Below, piece after piece: positions 22,273 to 30,193 of a stretch of 31,898 nt of DNA (positions within the stretch are counted from its first letter, which is position 1; each line of letters begins with the position of its first letter). Source of the stretch: Treponema sp. (GTDB lineage: Bacteria > Spirochaetota > Spirochaetia > Treponematales > Breznakiellaceae); assembly GCA_009785545.1 (NCBI GenBank), contig WQWD01000004.1, positions 1 through 31,898 on the forward strand, read 5' to 3'. Both the position numbers and the translations under genes were made by a program. Below the pieces are notes generated by a model, which ran no database searches, was not told where the DNA came from, and was given only the letters and a program-made list of their open reading frames with translations.

Positions 22273-24207
22273 TTAATCTTTACGCAGAAAAACGTGCTCA
22301 ATATAATCTAATCCGGTACTGGTGCGATGTTCAAAGTTCATATTGTCAAAAAACACATTTGTCAAATCCCAACGGTTGTTAATTGCCCAAAATATACGGG
22401 GACTCAAAAGGTGAATTTTTGGAAGTTCATAAAGCAGAATTTCTTGAAATTCGTTCCAAATTGGCCATGCAAGTTCGTCGTCGTATGTAAATTTGCCTTC
22501 GTTGTAAAGCCAATCTATTCTGGCTTCCCATTCTGTCGCAGGCGTTACCTGATTTGGATGCCACATATGAAGGTTGCCGGATGAAGGCCAGACATTAGAT
22601 CCCTGACTGGGGAAAACCTGACTGCCCGAAAGACCCATTATCATTGATTGCCATTCAAACGTTGTCATAAGCTGTTCAACAAGCATTTGGAAATCTATTA
22701 CTCGTACATTTAACCTGATACCAACGCTGTCAAGCTCATCGGCGATAATGGTCGCAATATCCATCAATGCGGCGCTTTCGGTTCTGATTGAAAGATCAAA
22801 TTCGATAGGGCGATTATCCCAATCACGCATAGTACCGGCAGAATCTCTGTTTATTCCGATAGAAGAGAGCAGGGCGATGGCTCGCTCCTGGTTAAATGTA
22901 AATCGATTTGTTATATCGGGGTTATAAAATCGATTTTGCGGCGGAAAAATGCGGAGCTGCGGCTCGGCAAGACCTCGGTGTACTTGATTGTTTATTCTTT
23001 CACGGTTAAGAAGGCTGCTCATCGCCTGGCGAAATTCACGCCGGGTAAACCACTCATATTGAGGGGTGTCACTCTGCGCAGGATTTTGGTTAAATGTCCA
23101 AAAACTAGTTTGTAACAGACCTTCGGAAGTAAAAACAGTATAGTCTTTGTCTCTTGGGTGAATCAAAACGGGAACATCTTCCGAGCGCAATGCGTATGAA
23201 TCAATACTTCCTCGTTGAAATAAAAGCAGCCTTGTAATTTCACTGGGAACTATGCGCATTATCAATTCTTCGGGATAAGGAACAGAAACGCCGTAAATAT
23301 TTCTTCTCCAGTAATTAGGGTTACGCCTGTATACAAGCCTTTGTCCGGGAGAGTATTCAACTAAAAACCATGCTCCCATAGAGGGGATTGTACGAGGGTC
23401 AACCGCCACGCTGTGAAGGTTTCTGACAGCTTCAGCGCCTCCCTCTAATTTTGCCGGTTCAAAAATATGGCGCGGTCCGAATCTCATATTGACTGCTAAA
23501 AAGGGATCAGCTACAATTCTTGGAAAAGTAAAATAAAATGTAAGATCATCAATTCTTGAGATAGTAATACGCCTTTCTGAGCCGTCTGGCATTATTACAA
23601 ATTGTCCAAAAAGCCCAGAGCTCTGCATTGCAGGATCGCCCTGTATTTCATCATACCAAAAAATAACATCATCGCTTGTAACTCTTACTGTTCTGATTTC
23701 ACCATCAGTGTAATCTTGCCTTCCGCGTGAAAACAAATTCCTGAAAAATCGAGTAAAAGCGTTTCCTCTTCTGTCGAGTCCCGGATAATAACTCCAGTAA
23801 AGATCATCACGTAAGGTTAGAATAACTTGTAAGGTTCCATTTTCCTCATCAATGACAACTTCAGGAGACGCTAAGCGAGGCATCCATTCATTGGTGGCAG
23901 TATCGTAATGTAAAAGAAGACCGCCCTGCATTCGGTCTACTACCTCTCTGGTTACATTGTCCTGTTCCGCTATCAAAAAGTTAAAACTTTTTGGGTCAGA
24001 AGGCATTGCTCCAAACCAGGTGCCGCCGACGACTCCGGGCTGAAATTCCCATTCCTGCCAAGGCCTTTCTACAGTCAGCGCAAGCAGTTCTGCGAGTCCT
24101 TCCGCAGTGAAGCCTTCAAGTTCTTCTAAGGTAAATTCTTCATGCCTGGCGCAGGAAAAAAACAATAAAAGACAAAGAATTGTTAGGATTATTGATATTT
24201 TTTTCAT
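22273..24207 (-). CDS. ABC transporter family-5 extracellular solute-binding lipoprotein
   Basis: Lipobox FFSC, lipid on Cys19, then a mature protein of about 625 residues with the SBP_bac_5 (oligopeptide/dipeptide/nickel) fold. Landmarks are TWFGAMPSDPKSFNFLIAEQ, VTREVVDRMQGGLL, RNPNYWRR followed by a MRIVPSE region, and FTRREFRQAMSSLLNRE. The ligand is probably a peptide or a similar small solute. No permease or ATPase gene is adjacent, so this receptor is an orphan here and may share a transporter encoded elsewhere. The ATG has no Shine-Dalgarno; a promoter -10 ends 6 nt upstream, suggesting a leaderless mRNA. Confidence 0.9.
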   Translation of the reverse strand: MKKISIILTILCLLLFFSCARHEEFTLEELEGFTAEGLAELLALTVERPWQEWEFQPGVVGGTWFGAMPSDPKSFNFLIAEQDNVTREVVDRMQGGLLLHYDTATNEWMPRLASPEVVIDEENGTLQVILTLRDDLYWSYYPGLDRRGNAFTRFFRNLFSRGRQDYTDGEIRTVRVTSDDVIFWYDEIQGDPAMQSSGLFGQFVIMPDGSERRITISRIDDLTFYFTFPRIVADPFLAVNMRFGPRHIFEPAKLEGGAEAVRNLHSVAVDPRTIPSMGAWFLVEYSPGQRLVYRRNPNYWRRNIYGVSVPYPEELIMRIVPSEITRLLLFQRGSIDSYALRSEDVPVLIHPRDKDYTVFTSEGLLQTSFWTFNQNPAQSDTPQYEWFTRREFRQAMSSLLNRERINNQVHRGLAEPQLRIFPPQNRFYNPDITNRFTFNQERAIALLSSIGINRDSAGTMRDWDNRPIEFDLSIRTESAALMDIATIIADELDSVGIRLNVRVIDFQMLVEQLMTTFEWQSMIMGLSGSQVFPSQGSNVWPSSGNLHMWHPNQVTPATEWEARIDWLYNEGKFTYDDELAWPIWNEFQEILLYELPKIHLLSPRIFWAINNRWDLTNVFFDNMNFEHRTSTGLDYIEHVFLRKD

Positions 24208-24213
24208 GGATTA

Positions 24214-24242
24214 ATTATGGGGTAAATCATAATTTTAGTCAA
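24214..24242 (-). promoter_or_regulatory. Promoter of the solute-binding lipoprotein (leaderless type)
   Basis: Minus strand: TTGACT (24237-24242), 17-nt spacer, CATAAT (24214-24219), then 6 nt to the ATG ending at 24205. Both boxes match five of six consensus positions and no Shine-Dalgarno is present. Confidence 0.55.
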
Positions 24243-24252
24243 TTACAGTTAT

Positions 24253-24298
24253 CTGTACACAGTAATTTGTACAAATTTATTTGTGCAAATTTATTTGC
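24253..24298. promoter_or_regulatory. Cluster of palindromes upstream of the solute-binding gene
   Basis: Two abutting 14-bp palindromes with the same AT-rich centre, ACAAATTTATTTGT (24271-24284) and GCAAATTTATTTGC (24285-24298), plus CTGTACACAG (24253-24262). They fill the space between the cysK stop and the -35 of the next promoter. Tandem operator sites are likely; the AT-rich stems are poor terminators. Confidence 0.45.
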
Positions 24299-24300
24299 AA

Positions 24301-25215
24301 TTACTCCCATAACCCTGTAGACAAATAACGTTCCCCTGTATCCGGCAGAACAACCACAATTATTTTCCCAACGTTCTCCGCTCTGGAAGCAATAACCAGT
24401 GCCGCTCCCAAAGCCGCTCCTGAGGAAATGCCTGCCAAAATGCCTTCTTCTTTGGCTAAACGGCGAGATAAACCTGCGGCTTCTTCTTCGGTAATTTGGA
24501 TAACTTCGTCTACGACAGAAGTATCATATACACCGGGAATAAAGCCGGCTCCTATTCCTTGAATTTTGTGAGGGGCAGGCTGTCCGCCGGAAAGCACAGG
24601 CGAGGCAGCCGGCTCCACTGCGATTACTTTAACAGAAGGTTTTTTAGATTTGAGAAATCTTCCCGAGCCGCTTATTGTTCCGCCGGTTCCCACGCCGCCG
24701 ACAAGAATATCAACTTTTCCGTCAGTATCATTCCAGATTTCAGGACCTGTTGTTTTTTCGTGAATGGCGAGGTTTGCCGGATTGTTAAACTGCATTGGCA
24801 TAAATGCGTCAGGTGTAGAGGCCAAAAGCTCTTCGGCTTTTTCAATTGCGCCTTTCATGCCTAAAGCGCCGGCTGTTAACACAATTTCTGCCCCAAGCGC
24901 CCTAAGCAGTTTTTGCCGCTCTACGCTCATTGTTTCCGGCATGGTAAGCACGATTCTGTAACCCTTAACGGCAGCTACATAAGCCAGCCCAATTCCCGTA
25001 TTACCGCTTGTCGGCTCAATTATCACCGCTCCGCTTTTTAATAAGCCGTCATTTTCGGCAGCTTCGATCATGGCAAGCCCGATACGATCCTTAACACTTC
25101 CCATCGGGTTAAAACTTTCCAGTTTAGCGTAGATTACTGCACCTGTATTATTAATTTTGTTAATTTTAACTAAAGGCGTATTTCCAATTAAATCTGTTAT
25201 GTTGTTTGCCGTCAT
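24301..25215 (-). CDS. cysK: Cysteine synthase (O-acetylserine sulfhydrylase)
   Basis: PLP enzyme joining O-acetylserine and sulfide to give cysteine. The Schiff-base lysine is K42 in GSVKDR, and the substrate loop is PTSGNTGIG (68-76); the phosphate-binding GGVGTGGT segment lies near 172-180. Length is 304 residues, typical of CysK. It follows metY after a 3-nt gap, so the two are co-transcribed; a GGAAG overlapping the metY end is the only candidate ribosome-binding site. A CysM-like specificity cannot be excluded. Confidence 0.95.
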   Translation of the reverse strand: MTANNITDLIGNTPLVKINKINNTGAVIYAKLESFNPMGSVKDRIGLAMIEAAENDGLLKSGAVIIEPTSGNTGIGLAYVAAVKGYRIVLTMPETMSVERQKLLRALGAEIVLTAGALGMKGAIEKAEELLASTPDAFMPMQFNNPANLAIHEKTTGPEIWNDTDGKVDILVGGVGTGGTISGSGRFLKSKKPSVKVIAVEPAASPVLSGGQPAPHKIQGIGAGFIPGVYDTSVVDEVIQITEEEAAGLSRRLAKEEGILAGISSGAALGAALVIASRAENVGKIIVVVLPDTGERYLSTGLWE

Positions 25216-25218
25216 AAA

Positions 25219-26502
25219 CTAAACTTCCAGCGCAAAACGTAAATCGTCAATTATATCATCAATGTGCTCAGTCCCAATAGAAAGCCTAATCGTATTTGGT
25301 TTAATTCCGCAATTTAGAAGTTCTTGCTGTGTCAACTGAGCGTGAGTAGTTGACGCCGGATGAATCACAAGCGATTTTACATCCGCAACATTCGCAAGAA
25401 GCGAAAATAATTCAAGTTTTTCCGTAAAGTTTTTAGCGCTTTGCACATCACCTTTGATTTCAAAAGAAAAAATTGATCCCGCTCCTTTTGGGAAATAACG
25501 TTTATACAACCCATGGTTCCCGTGGCACGATAGGGAAGGGTGGTTTACCTTTTCTACCTGAGAGTGGTTATTCAAAAATTCTACAACTTTAAGAGCGTTT
25601 TCTACATGGCGTTCAACTCGCAGTGACAGGGTTTCAAGTCCTTGTAAAAACATAAAGGCGTTAAACGGCGAAAGGCAGGCTCCAGTGTCACGTAACAGAG
25701 TCACACGAGCTTTTATAATGTACGCCATATTTTTTGCGGCTTCGGTAAAAACAACACCATGGTAACTGTCGTTTGGTTTTGAAAGCCCCGGAAATTTGTC
25801 ATTGGCTGCCCAGTCGAATTTACCGCTGTCGATGATCACTCCTCCGATTGATGTGCCGTGCCCTCCGATAAATTTTGTCGCTGAATGTATAACAATATCC
25901 GCTCCATGTTCTAAAGGTCTTAACAAATACGGAGTGGCGAATGTGTTATCGGCAATTACAGGAATGCCATGTTTGTGAGCGATGGCGGAAACCGCCTCAA
26001 TATCAATTATACTTGAATTTGGGTTGCCGAGAGTTTCAAAAAACACAGCTTTAGTGTTTGGCTTGATCGCTTTTTCAAAATTAGCCGGATCACTTCCGTC
26101 AACAAATGTTGTTTCAACACCCATATCTTTGAATGTATGGGCAAACAGATTGTAAGTTCCGCCGTAAATTTGCGTATCGGCGATTATATGATCGCCTGCT
26201 TTAGTAATATTTTGTATCGCCATTGTAGACGCAGCCTGCCCGGAAGCCAACGCAAGAGCTGCCACGCCTTTTTCTAATGCCGCTATGCGCTTTTCAAAAA
26301 CATCCCATGTGGGGTTCATAATTCTTGTGTAGATATTCCCCATCTCTGTCAAAGCAAAACGATCCGCCGCAGATTTAGCGTTTAGAAAAACGTAAGATGT
26401 GGTCTGGTAAATCGGCACGGCTCTTGAATCAGTTGTCGGATCGGGAGTTTCCTGCCCGGCATGAACCTGCATTGTTTCAAATCGATAATTTTTATTCGCC
26501 AT
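25219..26502 (-). CDS. metY: O-acetylhomoserine sulfhydrylase (Cys/Met metabolism PLP enzyme)
   Basis: Fold-type I PLP enzyme converting O-acetyl-L-homoserine and sulfide to homocysteine. The PLP lysine is K210 in HSATKFIGGHG; other family marks are YTRIMNPTWDVFEKRIAALE (59-78), ALASGQAA and ETLGNPNS. The length of 427 residues and the long C-terminal region fit MetY better than MetB or MetC. AAGGAGAGG lies 4 nt before the ATG. With cysK it forms a sulfide-assimilation operon. A consensus promoter lies 30-58 nt upstream; I saw no SAM-I riboswitch in the leader. Confidence 0.93.
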   Translation of the reverse strand: MANKNYRFETMQVHAGQETPDPTTDSRAVPIYQTTSYVFLNAKSAADRFALTEMGNIYTRIMNPTWDVFEKRIAALEKGVAALALASGQAASTMAIQNITKAGDHIIADTQIYGGTYNLFAHTFKDMGVETTFVDGSDPANFEKAIKPNTKAVFFETLGNPNSSIIDIEAVSAIAHKHGIPVIADNTFATPYLLRPLEHGADIVIHSATKFIGGHGTSIGGVIIDSGKFDWAANDKFPGLSKPNDSYHGVVFTEAAKNMAYIIKARVTLLRDTGACLSPFNAFMFLQGLETLSLRVERHVENALKVVEFLNNHSQVEKVNHPSLSCHGNHGLYKRYFPKGAGSIFSFEIKGDVQSAKNFTEKLELFSLLANVADVKSLVIHPASTTHAQLTQQELLNCGIKPNTIRLSIGTEHIDDIIDDLRFALEV

Positions 26503-26532
26503 ATCCTCTCCTTGGGGTGGTGTCAGTCACCC

Positions 26533-26561
26533 ATTTTAAGATGATTGCAAGATTCTGTCAA
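26533..26561 (-). promoter_or_regulatory. Promoter of metY-cysK
   Basis: Minus strand: TTGACA (26556-26561), 17-nt spacer, TAAAAT (26533-26538). The expected leader is about 23 nt and includes AAGGAGAGG. The start of the leader can form a small hairpin, GGTG/CACC around ACTGA. Confidence 0.7.
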
Positions 26562-26672
26562 ATGGGACTTTTCTCTCACTGCCTGTCAAAAGTTTCACCG
26601 CAAGAGCTGTCGGGAATGTTGATGTAAAACAATCACCGTACAAGCACTTGGCGGCAAGTTGGGAAATACGGC

Positions 26673-26701
26673 TTGCAGCAAGAATATATGTAAGTTATAC
26701 T
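26673..26701 (+). promoter_or_regulatory. Promoter of the toxin-antitoxin operon (leaderless type)
   Basis: TTGCAG (26673-26678), 17-nt spacer, TATACT (26696-26701), then 5 nt to ATG 26707. No Shine-Dalgarno. The sequence TAAGTTAT is repeated directly around the -10. Confidence 0.45.
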
Positions 26702-26706
26702 AAGTT

Positions 26707-26958
26707 ATGCTTCCAGATATAGTTTGTAGACCTTCTGCTTTCAAGCATGATGTTACAGAAGCAGATATAAAATGGGCTTTTACTACTGCAGTATACGATC
26801 TTCCTGATGAAGACGATGAAGAGAAGCGTTTTCTTATAGGTTTCAACACCAAAGGAAACCCTCTTGAAATAATGTATAATGAATTAGATGATGGTAAAGT
26901 CCATGTATTTCATGCAATGCCTTTGAGGGATATTTATATTCCATTGATGTATGGTTAG
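26707..26958 (+). CDS. Putative toxin of a type II toxin-antitoxin module
   Basis: 83 residues: FKHDVTEADIKWAFTTAVYD, then an acidic linker (DLPDEDDEEK), then RFLIGFNTKGNPLEIMYNE and VHVFHAMPLRDIY. The pattern (an H-x-V-t-x-x-x-I helix, an LIGxxxxGxxLEI strand and a FHAMxxR end) recalls small BrnT/RelE-like toxins usually paired with a downstream ribbon-helix-helix-type antitoxin. Such a gene begins 9 nt downstream. The catalytic mechanism is inferred from likeness only. The ATG lacks a Shine-Dalgarno and has a -10 just 5 nt upstream. Confidence 0.7.
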   Translation: MLPDIVCRPSAFKHDVTEADIKWAFTTAVYDLPDEDDEEKRFLIGFNTKGNPLEIMYNELDDGKVHVFHAMPLRDIYIPLMYG

Positions 26959-26967
26959 GAGAAAATT

Positions 26968-27198
26968 ATGAAGACAATGACCGATGAAGAAGCCGATGCT
27001 TTAGATGAATATTACACAAAGAACCCGCCAAGAGTAGACCCGAGTAAAAATGGTGGTTTTGCGAAAAAATCATTCAAGTTAGTAGCTATCGATAATATTT
27101 GTGCTGATTACTTGATGACTAAAGCATTATCAGATCATAAAACCCCGGATCAGGTTATAAACGAGATAGTAAGAGAGCGTATTGCTGCCGCAATATAG
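26968..27198 (+). CDS. Putative antitoxin
   Basis: 76 residues, starting MKTMTDEEADALDEYYTKNP, with a middle basic stretch (FAKKSFKLV) and a C-terminal helical block ADYLMTKALSDHKTPDQVIN followed by EIVRERIA, resembling the ribbon-helix-helix-type dimerisation/DNA-binding end of CopG/BrnA-like antitoxins. AGGAGA sits 7 nt before the ATG. Its strong ribosome-binding site, in contrast to the toxin's lack of one, would favour antitoxin excess. Toxin first, antitoxin second. Confidence 0.7.
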   Translation: MKTMTDEEADALDEYYTKNPPRVDPSKNGGFAKKSFKLVAIDNICADYLMTKALSDHKTPDQVINEIVRERIAAAI

Positions 27199-27235
27199 CT
27201 TTTACGAACATTTTATGCACAAGATATTCCCCCAT

Positions 27236-27266
27236 ATTGTTAAGTAAATAACAATCATAGTATAGT
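27236..27266 (+). promoter_or_regulatory. Promoter with overlapping palindromic operator upstream of the BspA-type gene
   Basis: Palindrome ATTGTTA-AGTAAA-TAACAAT (27236-27255) covers the -35 TTGTTA (27237-27242). An 18-nt spacer leads to TATAGT (27261-27266). A bound repressor there would block polymerase. The leader to ATG 27335 is about 62 nt and carries AGGAGAC. Confidence 0.4.
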
Positions 27267-27334
27267 AAAAATGCCCTCTGTTAACACTTGTGGAAGTTTT
27301 TTTGTTATGCATAAAGACAAATTAGGAGACAAAC

Positions 27335-28639
27335 ATGAAGAAATTGGTTTGCGGAATCATCTTGATAGTTATGGCGGTATCATTGACCTATGCTCAACAA
27401 TATTGCCCTGAAAGCGATTTTGAAACGGAACCCGTAAACGGCGGCGTATCGGTGCGTATTACACGTTACATTGGTACAAATCGGGACGTCAGAATTCCCT
27501 CTCAGATACGTGGCTTGCCCGTTACTCGTATTGGCAGCAGAGCGTTCTATAATAGTAATCTGACCAGCGTTACCATTCCTGACAGCGTTACTTACATCGG
27601 GCTTAATGCATTTACCTCCAACCAACTGACTGGTGTTATCATTCCTAACAGCGTTACTTACATCGGATGGGGTGCATTTCAGAACAACCAACTAACCAGC
27701 GTTATAATCCCGGACAGCGTTACTTCCATCGGGTTTAATGCATTTGCCTCCAATCAACTGACCAGCGTTATCATTCCTAACAGTGTTGCTCTCATCAGCA
27801 GCTCAGTATTTGAAAATAACCAACTGGCTGGTGTTTACATTCCTGACAGCGTTATTTCCATCGGGGATCTGGCATTTGCAAACAACCAACTAACCAGCGT
27901 TACTATTCCTGACAGTGTTACTTCTATCGGGGGTAGTGCATTTTCGAGGAATCAACTGGCCAGTGTTTACATTCCCAACAGTGTTACACATATCGGAGCA
28001 GTGGCATTTTATCGTAACCAACTAACTAGAGTTACCATTCCCAACAGCGTTACCACCATCGGGGGTATCGCATTCGCAAACAACCAACTTACCAGCGTTA
28101 CCATTCCCAACAGCGTTACTTACATCGGGGCAGGGGCATTTGCGAGCAATCAACTTACCAGTGTTACCATTCCCAACAGCGTTACTTACATCGGATGGGG
28201 TGCATTTCAGAACAACCAACTAACCAGCGTTATAATCCCGGATAGCGTTACTTCCATCGGGCTTAATGCATTTACCTCCAACCAACTTACCAGCGTTACT
28301 ATTCCGAACAGCGTTATTCACATCGGGCAAGCGGCATTTGCGAATAATCAACTGACCAGCATTACCATTCCGAACAGCATTACGCACATCCGGGGTAGTG
28401 CATTTTCGGGCAATCGACTGACCAGTGTTACAATTCCCGATACCGTTACTTCCATCGGGGGTAGTGCATTTTCGAGGAATCAACTGACCAGTGTTACAAT
28501 TCCATACGCCGTTACTTCCATCGGGGGTATGGCATTTGCAGAAAACCGGCTAACCACTGTTACCATCCCCACCCGTACCGAAATACAAACAGGACAGCAC
28601 GCCTCCTTCGACAGCGATGTTACGATAACCCGCCGATAA
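27335..28639 (+). CDS. Secreted BspA/TpLRR-type leucine-rich-repeat protein
   Basis: 434 residues. A signal peptide (MKKLVCGIILIVMAVSLTYA, likely cut after Ala20) lacks a lipobox, unlike the two BspA genes at 5824 and 6477, so this one is probably secreted or periplasmic. From residue 76 there are fifteen full 22-residue LRR_5 repeats (LTSVTIPNSVTYIGxxAFxxNQ) and a partial sixteenth, ending in an ITRR tail without the NGRLAGTYT cap. The solenoid is likely a ligand-binding surface. AGGAGAC lies 7 nt before the ATG. The gene follows the toxin-antitoxin pair on the same strand but has its own promoter region. Confidence 0.9.
   Translation: MKKLVCGIILIVMAVSLTYAQQYCPESDFETEPVNGGVSVRITRYIGTNRDVRIPSQIRGLPVTRIGSRAFYNSNLTSVTIPDSVTYIGLNAFTSNQLTGVIIPNSVTYIGWGAFQNNQLTSVIIPDSVTSIGFNAFASNQLTSVIIPNSVALISSSVFENNQLAGVYIPDSVISIGDLAFANNQLTSVTIPDSVTSIGGSAFSRNQLASVYIPNSVTHIGAVAFYRNQLTRVTIPNSVTTIGGIAFANNQLTSVTIPNSVTYIGAGAFASNQLTSVTIPNSVTYIGWGAFQNNQLTSVIIPDSVTSIGLNAFTSNQLTSVTIPNSVIHIGQAAFANNQLTSITIPNSITHIRGSAFSGNRLTSVTIPDTVTSIGGSAFSRNQLTSVTIPYAVTSIGGMAFAENRLTTVTIPTRTEIQTGQHASFDSDVTITRR
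27560..28549 (+). repeat. 66-nt tandem coding repeats with a 528-nt higher-order duplication
   Basis: Fifteen 66-nt units encode the LRRs. Repeats 2-3 (27651-27733) and 10-11 (28179-28261) agree at all but one of 83 bases, and repeats 6 and 14 are also nearly identical; both pairs are 528 nt apart, equal to eight units. This marks a block duplication or gene conversion. Confidence 0.8.
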
Positions 28640-28690
28640 CCACGTAAACACAACAAGAGAAAAAAGAAAAGGGCAAAACTGTTCCGTAGA

Positions 28691-28725
28691 TCATGGTCGT
28701 AAACACGCCTAATTCACGACCATGA
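28691..28725. repeat. Inverted repeat, 10-bp arms
   Basis: TCATGGTCGT (28691-28700) and ACGACCATGA (28716-28725) with a 15-nt loop, about 52 nt after the BspA-type stop. No U-tract follows, so it is at best a transcript-end stabiliser or protein site. Confidence 0.5.
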
Positions 28726-28788
28726 ACACACTTAGCGTGCTACAAACCCCACAACAACAGGCAACAAAACTAACACTGAAGAAATACT

Positions 28789-28977
28789 TGTACAGGCAGG
28801 GCAAGGGCAGGCTCTCAGAAAAACATTTTCGCCGCTCCCCACGCAAGAGACACAGCAATTTAAAATACTTTCATTGAAATTCCAATTTATTCGAGGATTT
28901 TATATTTCCTGCTGAGGCTCTGGAGTGGACTCTTCGGCGAAGTTTTTCTGAGAGCCTGCCCTTGCCCTGCCTGTACA
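28789..28977. repeat. Perfect 36-bp inverted repeat element (MITE-like or giant hairpin)
   Basis: 28789-28824 is exactly complementary to 28942-28977, and after a 3-nt bulge the arms extend by TTCGCCG/CGGCGAA. The loop is about 117 nt and has no gene. A run of six T follows the right arm (28980-28985), so the right side could act as a terminator for rightward transcription. No target-site duplication is obvious. It is the main content of the 414-nt gap 28640-29053; nothing else there looks coding. Confidence 0.75.
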
Positions 28978-29015
28978 GTTTTTTCCGTGCTCCTAATTTG
29001 TTATCCTACGTCCTA

Positions 29016-29044
29016 TTGTACTTCCCTTAATCTCTCGATATAAT
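29016..29044 (+). promoter_or_regulatory. Promoter of purKEF (near-leaderless)
   Basis: TTGTAC (29016-29021), 17-nt spacer, TATAAT (29039-29044), then 9 nt to ATG 29054. The expected start is near 29051, leaving a leader of at most a few bases, with no Shine-Dalgarno. Confidence 0.6.
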
Positions 29045-29053
29045 AAAACTACT

Positions 29054-30193
29054 ATGAAATCACTTTTTCCTCCCGGCACAATTGGCATTATAGGCGGCGG
29101 ACAGCTTGGCAATATGATGATCTACCGCTCCAAGAAGCTTGGATTCCGTTTCGCTGTTCTTGACAGAGAAGACGCTCCGGCAAAAGCGCTTTCTGATGTA
29201 TTCATCGAAGGAAGCCTCAAGGATGCGGCGGCGTTGGAAAAGCTGGCCGAAGTGTCTGACATTCTGACATACGAAATCGAACACATTAACACAGACGCAC
29301 TTGACGCCCTTTATTCACGAGGCGTTCAGTTGTACCCGTCGCCTGTTACCTTGCGTACCATTCAGGATAAACTCTTGCAAAAAGAGCTTTTTATCAAAAA
29401 AGGACTTCCAACAGCGCCCTTTTTTGTCGAAGAAAATCCGCTTACCGCTGATTTTTCCTCAAAAACATTTCCATTGGTACAAAAAAGCCGCAAAGAAGGC
29501 TACGACGGCAAGGGTGTAAAAGTTCTAAAAAATACGGCAGATCAGCCGATGAACGCCCCCTCAATTTTTGAAGAAATGGTCGATATTGATAAAGAGCTCG
29601 CTGTCATGGTTGCCCGTGGCAGAGACGGTTCTGTGAAGTCATTCCCTGTGGCGGAAATGGCGTTCAATCCCGATCATAACATCTGCGATACAGTCATCGC
29701 TCCCGCACGAATTGACGAAAAAACAGCCGCCCGTGCGACAGAGATTGCTGTCAGTATTGTTGAGGCGTTAGACGGCGTAGGTATCTTTGGTGTTGAATTA
29801 TTCCTCGATAAACAGGGTTATATACTGTTAAACGAAGTCGCTCCACGCCCTCATAATTCAGGTCATTATACGATGGAAGGATGTGTTACCTGCCAATACG
29901 AACAGCACGTCAGAGCCATTACAGGGCTTCCCTTGGGAGACACAACTTTGGTACGCCCGTCAGTTATGGTTAACCTGCTCGGAGAGCCAGTTAACAAGGG
30001 GAAGGTTGTTCTTGACGGTTTTGAGGAATCTCTGAAAGTGCCAGGCGTTTCTATTCATTTGTATGGAAAGGCTGAAACCCGTCCGTTCCGCAAAATGGGG
30101 CATTTTACAGTTACTGCGGACACAATCGACGAAGCAATCAAAAATTCCGAATACATACGAGGTTTGCTGAAGATAAAAGGGGAAACAAAATGA
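29054..30193 (+). CDS. purK: N5-carboxyaminoimidazole ribonucleotide synthase
   Basis: Makes N5-CAIR from AIR, ATP and bicarbonate in purine synthesis. ATP-grasp landmarks are GTIGIIGGGQLGNMM at the N-terminus, TYEIEHIN, KSRKEGYDGKGV, EEMVDIDKELAVMVAR, and VELFLDKQGYILLNEVAPRPHNSGHYT. Length of 379 residues is normal. First gene of a purKEF run; its last bases overlap purE (ATGA). Co-occurrence with PurE indicates the two-step bacterial route; class II PurE, which works without PurK and is known from some treponemes, is not used here. The ATG lacks a Shine-Dalgarno and sits 9 nt after TATAAT. Confidence 0.96.
   Translation: MKSLFPPGTIGIIGGGQLGNMMIYRSKKLGFRFAVLDREDAPAKALSDVFIEGSLKDAAALEKLAEVSDILTYEIEHINTDALDALYSRGVQLYPSPVTLRTIQDKLLQKELFIKKGLPTAPFFVEENPLTADFSSKTFPLVQKSRKEGYDGKGVKVLKNTADQPMNAPSIFEEMVDIDKELAVMVARGRDGSVKSFPVAEMAFNPDHNICDTVIAPARIDEKTAARATEIAVSIVEALDGVGIFGVELFLDKQGYILLNEVAPRPHNSGHYTMEGCVTCQYEQHVRAITGLPLGDTTLVRPSVMVNLLGEPVNKGKVVLDGFEESLKVPGVSIHLYGKAETRPFRKMGHFTVTADTIDEAIKNSEYIRGLLKIKGETK

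Noticed and set aside
24271..24298. Palindromes as a Rho-independent terminator of metY-cysK
   Set aside because: Stems are short and almost all A-T, and no U-run follows, so an operator role fits better.
26503..26532. SAM riboswitch in the metY leader
   Set aside because: The leader predicted from the promoter is about 23-30 nt, too short, and no SAM-I core sequences were seen.
27560..28590. CRISPR-like array of regularly spaced repeats
   Set aside because: The periodic units are contiguous 66-nt in-frame codons of leucine-rich repeats with no unique spacers.
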